Shown: positions 1-5,444 of the stretch, in pieces
Layout: each line of letters begins with the position of its first letter
How positions within the stretch are numbered: position 1 is the first letter of the stretch
DNA from: an uncultured Roseiflexaceae bacterium
GTDB lineage: Bacteria > Chloroflexota > Chloroflexia > Chloroflexales > Roseiflexaceae
Assembly (NCBI GenBank): GCA_903868295.1
Contig: CAIPUQ010000175.1
Coordinates: 1-5,444, forward strand
DNA: 5,444 bases
Direction of reading: 5' to 3'
The notes under the pieces: generated by a model
What the model saw: only the letters and a program-made list of their open reading frames with translations
Database searches by the model: none
Told to the model about the DNA's origin: nothing
Made by a program: the position numbers and the translations under genes

Positions 1-171
1 CGCAAAGGTGGCTGGGATGTCACCTATGCAATTGTTGGGACGACTCCACACATGACCTGGGTCTCCTCCAATCCCCTGCTTGCAGACGCAGATAGCGATG
101 GGATCATTGACCAGCGTGAAAAAATCCTCGGCTGGAGCCCCTACGCCAAAAATAGCCCTGACATCATCTCC
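1..171 (+). other. Domain end plus EF-hand/TSP3-like calcium-binding loop (residues 1-57)
   Basis: Residues 1-24 (beginning RKGGWDVTYAIVG) look like the last strands of a preceding domain that I cannot identify. Residues 29-40 read DADSDGIIDQRE, a 12-residue EF-hand-type loop. Acidic residues sit at loop positions 1, 3, 5, 9 and 12 (D29, D31, D33, D37, E40), with Gly at position 6 and Ile at position 8. It is followed by LGWSPYAKNSPD, which resembles the 'lGtnP..aDtD' continuation of bacterial thrombospondin-type-3-like repeats. In that family, bound calcium rigidifies stalks between domains. Only one loop is seen here; more may lie upstream. Confidence 0.7.
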
Positions 172-3100
172 GCAGTCGGTTCAATCACAGAATCATCCGT
201 CAGAATTGCATCGGTCAAGCAGAGCAGCGTCTATAACCCGAACATGTCGCAGGCCGATGCTGCAATTGACGGGAATCGTGACGGCAACTACGAGACGAGC
301 TCGGTTGCCCATACAGGGTATGACAACAAACCATGGTGGCAAGCAAAACTCACCAGTGCAACGCTCATCGACAGCATCACTGTGTACAACCGCTCGGATT
401 TTGGTGCGGATCGTCTCGACTCGGCAGTCGTCTTCCTGACGAACACCGACTTCGGCACCAGCGTCGATATGACCGCGAACAAAACGAATGCTGCCGCGTG
501 GCGCACGTTGGCATGCAACACCACTACCACCTGCACGAAGGCCTCTCTCAGCAAAAACACGGTGACGTTTTCGCCACCGGTGTCGGCGCAATTTGTGCGT
601 ATTCAACTCAATACGACCGACTTTCTCCAAATTGCAGAAGTCGAAATCACTGAAGCGAAAGCCAACGACCTCATCGTCCGACCCGGCGATAGCCTGGTGG
701 CAGCATCGACCATCACCAACAAACTATTGGGCCGCACCCAGCGTGGCACGATCCAGTACGTGCCAACGACAGGGCGGACGTCGATCCAACCCACGGCATA
801 CGATGGCTTCATGATTGGACCGAACGTCTCGACCACGACCAGCACCAGTGTGACTATTCCCGGCAAACCGACGGTCAGCAACGGTACGACCACCTATGCG
901 CAAGGCTGTGCATTCGATGGCGGGGTGCTGTGTCTGCGGATGGACGACCCCAGTGTCACGACTGATGCGATGACCTGGAACGATCGTTCACCGTTCAGCC
1001 GGAGCGTCACCTGCACAGGCAATGTCTGCCCAACGGTGAGTGATGCATCCGATGGCTGGCTCTTCAACGGCGGGACGTCGAACGACTATTTGACCGTCAC
1101 CCCAGACATCGCCGGCGTCTTCCGCCAGAATGCGTTCAGCCTGTCCCTCTTTGTCAAACCGCAACAACAATCAGTGGCGACGCGCCCACTGTTTACGAGT
1201 GCAGACAACGTCGTGCGGGCTGAATTGCTCACCGAGAGACCATCATTCACCTACAACGGCACCACCATTACCAATGCTGCCGCGCTGACCATTGGGAGTT
1301 GGAACCATCTTGTCTTCCGCTACGAAAACGGGATCACGTCGCTCTATACCAACGGCGTGCTGACTGCCCGCTCGACCGGCACCATTGCACGCCTGTCCAG
1401 CACACCGAGCGGGTATCTGATCGGTGGGACGTCGGCGGCTGGTTCGCTGAGCACGGTGCGTGACATACAGCTGTACAACAGAGGCCTGACTGCTCCCCAG
1501 ATCGAAGCGCTGAACGCAGGCTGTAGCGATGGACTGATGGTCGCTTGTCTGACATTCACCAATAGTTCGCTCCGCGATGCATCACTCGCTGGCGTACGCA
1601 ACAGTGTCGAGCTCAAGTGCACGACTGGGTGCCCGACCATCAGCAACGGCAGCGCAAACTTCACCGCCTCAGTGCCGCTCTCGACTGGTAATGGTGTCTG
1701 GCTCGAACAACGCGAGTTCACCCTGGGGATGGAATTCAACCCACCGGCGAGTGGCACCGTGACTTATTTGGCTGCGTCGAATGCCGCCTCGCCGTTGACC
1801 TTCAAAGTAGTAAACGCCGTACCGACCCTCAGCTATGGCACGCAAACCATCAGCACGCCTGCAGTCACGAGCGGTCAGTGGAACTATGCCCTGATCCGCT
1901 ATATGCAAGGCACTTTGACGCTGACGGTCTATCGCATCAACAATGCAACAACTCCGGCATCCGTCGTGGTGGGCACCGGATACGCTGTTGCCTCTGCGGC
2001 CATGGTAGTCGACAGTGTGATTGAGCCCTTGAACATCGGATCCAACGGGGCACTCATGGATGCCATTACCATCCATCGGGCGGCTGTGGATGATGGCAAT
2101 GGTCTCATCCTGGCACAGGCAGCGCTCCTCAATCAATTGGGACGTGAATCGGCATCTGCGCCGATGAGTGATGTCCTGACGCTGAGCACCGACGTGCGCT
2201 CGACTGTAGTTGCGCCAGACGCAACCGCAGGCCGCCTCCCGGTCGTGTGTACCCCACCAACTGGGGTGGCAGTGCCGGTTGTGTGCGAACCGCTCTATCG
2301 GGTACCGACGGCGAACGATTACAACTATGGCGCGACGACACTCACGCAGTCCTCGAACGGTGGATGGGCTGCATCGTCAGCAGCCGACAATAACATTGCC
2401 ACGGCTAACCATACAGCAACCGAATTTGAGCCTTGGATACAGCTCGACCTCGGGTCAAACAAACGAGTACGCTCCGTCACGATTGTCAATCGCCAAGACT
2501 GTTGTCCGGAGCGCTTGACCGCTGCCGTCGTGCTGTTGCGCCGAGACGGGGCAGCCGCGGGCGATGACACCACCACGAATCTCTTGGGTAATGTGAACAC
2601 CGTCGCTGCGCGCAGTGTCGCCTGTGCGACGGCCGCAACGGTCGCCTGTGCAACGAACCCAGGGCCATACCAACGCATCGATTTTGGGGCGGATTTCCAG
2701 GCGCGCTATGTGCGTATCCAACTGCTCAATCGTTCGGAATATTTGCACGTCGCCGAAATTATCCTCAACGACGACCCTGCGACGTTGTCGACCATTCCTG
2801 CCCGCGCACCAGACCTTGACAATGGCGCGATGAAGTTTGCAGCGGGCGATTATGTTTCGATCAGCAACGCTGCTGCACAGCGATTGGTCAAAGGTGCGTA
2901 TACGATGACCTTCCGGGTCAAGTTCACCAACACCACGGCGAACACCAAAATCTTGAACGAAACCGTTCGTGGCAGTGCCGGGGCCAACTTGTTATTCGAT
3001 TTGTATCTGGCCAATCGTCGTTTGACACTCGACTACAGCTCTCACAGTACGTCGACCTCTAACCTGATGCCATTCGTTGCCAATCGATGGTATGACATCG

Positions 3101-5444
3101 CCATCCGCCAAAACGCCAACGCGACGTTCTCGCGCGATATTTTCATCAATGGCGTGAGTGCCGTAGGATTAGCAGCGGCACCTGGTGACGATCGGAGTTC
3201 AGAGTACACAAAGAATTACTTGCAGCGCGCGTACATGCTTCGATTGGGAGGCGATGGAACAAACGCAACACCGTTCCATCTCTCGAACTTCCAGATACAT
3301 GCCAGTGCACTCACAGACGCCACTATCCAATCGATTGCCACAGAGCCGTCGAACGAACTCCAGTTGCCATTCGACGAACCGGGCGCACCAATCAATACGA
3401 CGAGTAGTTTTGCATCTGTCCAGACTGCTGATTTGACCGTGACCTGTGCAACCGCACTGTATGAGCCGAGCTGCCCAACCAGTGGCGTCCCCGGCATCGA
3501 CGGTGCTGCGGTGCGCTTCAATGGCTCGCAATCGCTCAAGTTCCCCAGCGACACGAGCCTCTTTGCCGAGTCGACACTGGCCACCAATCGGTATACCGTC
3601 GGCATGTGGATCAAACCGACCCGCTACGACATGCCCATCATCGGAGGGACCGCGAGCGATGCGTCACTACGTATCCGCATCGATGCGACGGGGCGTGTTA
3701 CGTACGCACGCCCTATCATGTGTGGCAACCGCACTGCCAAGTGCTGGCCGACAACGTCACTGACCTCGCGTGAAGTGCTGCCCCTCGACCGCTGGAGCTA
3801 TATCACCGTCGGCACAAACGGCGCCGCCGACATCCTCACGGTCAATGGCGGCACGCCCAACACACGCTTGACGCCGTTGGTGGGTATGGACTTTAGTAGT
3901 ACCACTGCTACAGCGTTCGGCATGAATGTAGCAACAACAAACCCTGTTGGTGGCGCATCAGCCGGAATGACGGCTCCCACTATCACAAACATTGGAGGCC
4001 GTTCTGCGTTGACCATGACGAGCATCAGTAAAGGGCTCTTTTTCGGCACAGCAGTGAAGTACCTCGATCCAGCGCAACGCCAATTTACGCTCGGGGGCTG
4101 GTTCTACCCCAACAGTTGTGCAAATGCATTTCTTGCAGAACGCGGTGGTGTCGGTACGCTGGCAATTTATCTCAATAAATACCAATTCACATCGAATACA
4201 GGTTGGCTGGACAGCACGGTCACCTGTGTACCAAATACCTGGCAGTACATCGGCGTGAGCTATAACGGTGCCGTAGTCCAAACCATGATACGAAGCAGTA
4301 GCGCTACGAGCTGGACCACCAAGGATTTCTCCTCGAGCGTTGCACTCGCCGAATCGCCTACATGGCCGTTTTTTGTCGGACAGTATGTGACCGCCAACGC
4401 GACTTGGCCGCGTTACCAAGGCGCAATGGACGACGTCGCGCTCTACGACGAAGTGCTGAGCACCACCGACCTCGAGCAATCAGGCATCTACGACCAAAAC
4501 ATGGCCAGGAATGAAGTCTTTGCGGTCGCCGACGGCACCGCAGTGACCCCGACCAGTCGGGCGACCCTCATCGGGATGGGCTATGTGGGCGACATGGACG
4601 ACCTGCGCATCTTGCCGTATTCAGCAAGCAACGCTCAGATTGCCGGCATGCGTAATGCAGCACCACGCTGGAATCTGCAGTTCGAACAAAACATCGAAAC
4701 GATTGCCCCCGCAGTCACGATCAACGGCACTTCGGTCCAAGGGTTCGGAACAACAGTTACAAGCTTCGTGCCTGACATCGACCCTGCTCGTGCGGGTGGC
4801 AGCACAATCCCGTTCCGCGCCACGTGTCTCAATACCGGCATTACGGGATTGACCTGCCCGAGTAGCGGCGATGTCGGCCAGTCCGGCAATACATCGACAT
4901 TCAACGGGACGACATCCATGCTCCTGGTCAACAGCCCCAAGACGCTGTATGACGACCTGGCAGCCGGCGGTACCGTGCGACTGATGATCAAGCCGACGAC
5001 CCCAGCCACGACGCAAACCATTTTTTCGTATGACGACGGCACCACCATCGGTATGCGCGTCAGTCTCGTCGGCGGCAAGGTCCAAATCAAAATCGGATCC
5101 GCCACATTCACCGCCGCAACACAACTCGCCGCATCGTGGAATCAACTTTCGTTCTCTTATGGTGCATCTGGGTTCCGCTATTACCAGAACGGCATTCTCG
5201 ATACGAGCGTTACAACGACCGTTGCCACGGCGGTGAGTCCTACACTGGCGATGAAATTCACCATTGGTGGACGCTTGTCGGGGACGACCATTGTCGAGCC
5301 GTTCAATGGATCAATCGAAGACATCAGTCTGACCCCATCCGGCCTGAGCAACGCCAAAATCTACGCACTGGCGTATAGCCAAGGGTCTCAAGGCGTAGTC
5401 CATGCCGATTTGAGCAGTGTCGTCATCGACGCCGATGCACCGAC
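1..5444 (+). CDS. Giant multi-domain secreted/surface lectin-like protein (internal fragment, both ends missing)
   Basis: Frame +1 is open over the whole window: 1814 sense codons and no stop. The translation is a chain of beta-rich modules: a calcium loop, two F-type lectins and six LamG-like (concanavalin A-like, Laminin_G_3 type) jelly rolls. It is rich in Thr, Ala, Ser and Asn and has no transmembrane stretch. The 24 cysteines come in close pairs, which fits an exported, disulfide-stabilised protein. The likely role is multivalent glycan binding in adhesion, prey or host contact, or biofilm matrix; this is inferred from domain families. No catalytic domain, signal peptide, sorting signal or anchor is visible, and these would lie outside. 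Codon use (frequent ACG/ACC Thr, GTC Val, ATC Ile) looks uniform, with no sign of a frameshift, pseudogene decay or an inserted element. The coding call is near certain; the exact biological role is unknown. Confidence 0.95.
172..657 (+). other. F-type lectin domain 1 (fucolectin/CBM47-like), residues 58-219
   Basis: This is a galactose-binding-like beta-barrel of the F-type lectin family, which binds terminal L-fucose. The carbohydrate signature His-x26-Arg-x-Asp-x4-Arg is complete: H104, R131, D133, R138. Before it lies AIDGNRDGNYE (residues 88-98), matching the family's calcium-loop region. HTGYDNKPWWQAKL (104-117) matches the usual 'HT..D..PWW.vdL' strand. The C-terminal strand VRIQLNTTDFLQIAEVEIT (199-217) is the expected family ending. 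C172 and C178 probably form a disulfide. The usual vicinal Cys-Cys after R-x-D is replaced by Phe-Gly (134-135), so this copy may bind more weakly or with altered specificity. A plain discoidin (F5/8 C) domain is less likely because of the exact triad spacing. Confidence 0.88.
658..906 (+). other. Thr-rich beta-sandwich-like linker, residues 220-302
   Basis: This stretch joins F-type lectin 1 to LamG-like unit A. It includes IVRPGDSLVAASTITNKLLG (residues 225-244), which resembles the 'v.pGdtltyt.tvtN' opening strands of DUF11- or CARDB-like beta-sandwiches. After it come alternating hydrophobic and polar strands and a Thr/Ser-rich run, STTTSTSVTIPG (277-288). At about 80 residues it could be a small Ig-like fold. 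No binding residues or cysteines are visible. The family assignment is weak. The counterpart after F-type lectin 2 is only about 10 residues, so this module is not a fixed part of the lectin-LamG unit. Confidence 0.4.
907..1521 (+). other. LamG-like jelly-roll domain A, residues 303-507
   Basis: Concanavalin A-like (Laminin_G_3 type) beta-sandwich. It opens with a two-pair cysteine lead-in (C303/C311 and C338/C343, the latter followed by Pro) and a WNDRS segment. The body begins at LFNGGTSNDYLTV (353-365), followed by the strand FSLSLFVKP (379-387). The core hallmark IGSWNHLVFRY (431-441) then leads to the hairpin SLYTNGVL (447-454). It ends with the typical last strand and helix VRDIQLYNRGLTAPQIEAL (486-504). 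In this family such domains bind glycans or proteins, often with calcium; no catalytic residues are expected or seen. Of the six LamG-like units it is the most complete and canonical. Confidence 0.82.
1522..2145 (+). other. LamG-like jelly-roll domain B, residues 508-715
   Basis: This unit follows domain A directly, with no linker. The lead-in repeats the domain A pattern: C508/C516 then C540/C544-Pro. Core strands are FTLGMEFNPP (573-582), SGQWNYALIRY (624-634) and TLTLTVYRI (638-646). The C-terminal part has LNIGSNG (678-684), the last strand MDAITIHRAAV (686-696) and a helix ending in LLNQ (710-713). It is more diverged than A: the usual 'FNG' at the start of the body is replaced by ANFTA, and the hairpin Asn-Gly is lost. 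The A-B tandem presumably arose by duplication, but its divergence shows this is old. Confidence 0.7.
2146..2295 (+). other. Short linker between LamG B and F-type lectin 2, residues 716-765
   Basis: About 50 residues starting near ESASAPMSDVLTLSTDV. The segment resembles the Val/Asp-rich boundary at the end of the window (VVIDADAP), suggesting that a similar spacer separates super-units. C750 and C762 flank a Pro/Val-rich stretch (CTPPTGVAVPVVC) and probably form a small disulfide loop directly before the lectin. No independent domain is recognised. Confidence 0.5.
2296..2775 (+). other. F-type lectin domain 2 (fucolectin/CBM47-like), residues 766-925
   Basis: Second fucose-type lectin. The full signature His-x26-Arg-x-Asp-x4-Arg is present: H804, R831, D833, R838. 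Here the family's vicinal cysteines are kept as NRQDCCPERL (830-839, C834-C835). In the eel agglutinin structure that rare adjacent-Cys disulfide packs against bound fucose. EPWIQLDLG (810-818) and SVTIVNR (825-831) are the expected strands, and the ending VRIQLLNRSEYLHVAEIIL (904-922) parallels lectin 1. C875/C883 sit in the same loop as C172/C178 of lectin 1. The segment between the Asp of the calcium-loop region and the His is six residues shorter than in lectin 1 (D796 to H804 against D90 to H104), so calcium binding may be changed. Confidence 0.9.
2617..2655 (+). repeat. 24-base-period short duplication inside F-type lectin 2
   Basis: A 15-base unit encoding VACAT (gtcgcctgtgcgacg) recurs after a 9-base spacer with one silent change (gcg to gca). 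The period is 24 bases, so the frame is kept. The result is two Cys (C875 and C883) in a loop where lectin 1 has C172 and C178. It may be a small in-frame tandem duplication or a chance result of biased codons. Confidence 0.55.
2806..3342 (+). other. LamG-like jelly-roll domain C, residues 936-1114
   Basis: It begins about ten residues after F-type lectin 2 and lacks the cysteine lead-in of other units, starting straight at the body: NGAMKFAAGDYVSIS (941-955). The strand YTMTFRVKF (967-975) is followed by the Trp motif ANRWYDIAIRQ (1027-1037) and the hairpin RDIFINGVSA (1045-1054). The C-terminal part is LRLGGDGTNATPFHLSNFQI (1080-1099) and the helix ALTDATIQSIA (1103-1113). It contains no cysteine. 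The fold call rests on the ordered set of motifs; the ligand is unknown. Confidence 0.72.
3352..3960 (+). other. LamG-like jelly-roll domain D, residues 1118-1320 (tail apparently missing or displaced)
   Basis: The lead-in NELQLPFDEPG (1118-1128) is followed by C1149/C1158-Pro, then IDGAAVRFNGSQSLKF (1166-1181), a classic LamG opening. The strand YTVGMWIKP (1198-1206), the Trp motif LDRWSYITVG (1262-1271) and the hairpin DILTVNGG (1277-1284) follow. A second pair, C1241/C1248, lies in an inserted loop before the Trp strand. After FGMNVATTNP (1307-1316) the expected final strand ('DDvrlY') and helix are absent and the next unit begins. A matching orphan tail occurs at residues 1526-1551, so domain E may be inserted inside D. 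Confidence 0.7.
3997..4500 (+). other. LamG-like jelly-roll domain E, residues 1333-1500
   Basis: Compact LamG-like unit without the cysteine-pair lead-in. Motifs in order: ISKGLFFGTAVKYL (1342-1355), FTLGGWFYP (1362-1370), the Trp motif PNTWQYIGVSYNG (1411-1423), FFVGQYV (1457-1463) and the canonical last strand and helix MDDVALYDEVLSTTDLEQSG (1476-1495). C1373 follows the GGWFYP strand and C1409 precedes the Trp strand. These neighbouring strands could be bridged, and this is the widest pair in the protein (36 residues). The unit is clean and complete, unlike the flanking D body and orphan tail. Confidence 0.75.
4501..4665 (+). other. Orphan LamG C-terminal tail, residues 1501-1555
   Basis: After domain E, a segment containing VFAVADGTAVTPTS (1506-1519) is followed by ATLIGMGYVGDMDDLRILPY (1521-1540) and SASNAQIAGM (1541-1550). 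This is a second copy of the 'G...G.mDDlriy...ls..qI' strand-helix ending of a LamG domain, with no jelly-roll body in front of it. Either it completes domain D, with E nested inside, or it is the remnant of a deleted unit. The motif itself is clear; the explanation is open. Confidence 0.6.
4666..5400 (+). other. LamG-like jelly-roll domain F, residues 1556-1800
   Basis: The lead-in PRWNLQFEQ (1555-1563) is followed by an unusually long stretch before C1609/C1619-Pro and the opening STFNGTTSMLLV (1632-1643). Then come VRLMIKPTTP (1659-1668), the Trp motif AASWNQLSFSYG (1710-1721), the hairpin FRYYQNGILD (1725-1734), FTIGGRLSG (1753-1761) and the ending FNGSIEDISLTPSGLSNAKI (1768-1787). The last strand has Glu-Asp in place of the usual Asp-Asp. 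The lead-in, about 75 residues with IETIAPAVTINGTSVQGFG (1565-1583), is longer than in the other units and may hold additional strands. No catalytic site is seen. Confidence 0.75.
5401..5444 (+). other. Inter-domain boundary running off the window end
   Basis: Residues 1801-1814 (HADLSSVVIDADAP) resemble the short Val/Asp spacer that commonly closes a LamG unit before another beta-sandwich ('v.vDadaPt'). Two bases of the next codon follow. The reading frame is open, so the protein continues with at least one more module. What follows cannot be seen. Confidence 0.5.

Noticed and set aside
80..439. 119-codon open frame in +2, with other +2/+3 frames such as 333-653, 2210-2518 and 3446-3763
   Set aside because: They overlap the F-type lectin and LamG modules in another frame and have Arg/Ser/His-rich translations typical of shifted reading. 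No sign of a frameshifted or overlapping gene.
310..2412. The two lectin His residues are exactly 700 residues (2100 bases) apart
   Set aside because: It is tempting as a strict super-repeat, but the second unit has a different linker length and number of LamG units, and DNA identity between the copies is low. The round number is most likely coincidence.
172..2775. Reading the two lectin modules as ordinary discoidin (F5/8 type C) domains
   Set aside because: The fold is related, but the exact His-x26-Arg-x-Asp-x4-Arg spacing in both, and the vicinal Cys-Cys in the second, are specific to F-type lectins.
4369..5030. Runs of six T at 4369-4374 and 5025-5030 as possible slippage or phase-variation tracts
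   Set aside because: Six bases is short for a phase-variable tract, and both encode normal residues in conserved strands (PFFVG, TIFSY).
4621..5145. 174-codon open frame on the minus strand, with similar ones at 3958-4479 and 1669-2136
   Set aside because: Each lies fully antisense to well-recognised LamG or linker sequence in frame +1. The translations have biased composition (many Arg, Cys, His) and no domain I recognise. Such frames are expected opposite a stop-poor coding strand.
1..5444. Terminators, promoters, CRISPR repeats, transposon ends or tRNA genes inside the window
   Set aside because: I found no convincing hairpin followed by T run, no regularly spaced repeats, no terminal inverted repeats and no cloverleaf. 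The whole stretch is accounted for as coding sequence.

Overview
The window is the interior of one very large protein-coding gene. Frame +1 reads from the first base to the last without a stop codon, giving 1814 complete codons plus two extra bases, and neither the start nor the end of the gene is inside. I see no intergenic DNA, RNA gene, promoter, terminator, mobile element or CRISPR array. All other open frames on either strand are shorter overlaps without recognisable protein features.

The product reads as a secreted or cell-surface mosaic lectin/adhesin. In residue numbering where residue n starts at base 3n-2, the order is: end of an unidentified domain and an EF-hand-type calcium loop (1-57); F-type (fucolectin/CBM47-like) lectin 1 (58-219); a Thr-rich beta-rich linker (220-302); LamG-like jelly rolls A (303-507) and B (508-715); a short linker (716-765); F-type lectin 2 (766-925); LamG-like C (936-1114), D (1118-1320) and E (1333-1500); an orphan LamG C-terminal tail (1501-1555); LamG-like F (1556-1800); and a boundary segment running off the end. 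The lectins carry the complete His-x26-Arg-x-Asp-x4-Arg fucose-binding signature, and all six LamG-like units carry a core Trp strand motif. All 24 cysteines fall into 12 local pairs, which fits folding in an oxidising extracytoplasmic space.

The organism is most likely a bacterium: the frame is intronless, GC is about 55% in two 60-base lines I counted, and the style is that of giant bacterial surface proteins. From general recollection, concatenated LamG modules with a 'Cys...Cys-Pro' lead-in and F-type or TSP3-like modules occur in filamentous Chloroflexota. This is a low-confidence guess that needs a database search.

Functionally the modules probably work as a multivalent glycan-binding rod: F-type lectins for fucosylated glycans, LamG-like jelly rolls as further carbohydrate- or protein-binding or spacer modules, and calcium loops for rigidity. 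No catalytic domain is visible, so any enzymatic, anchoring or secretion part must lie outside the window.
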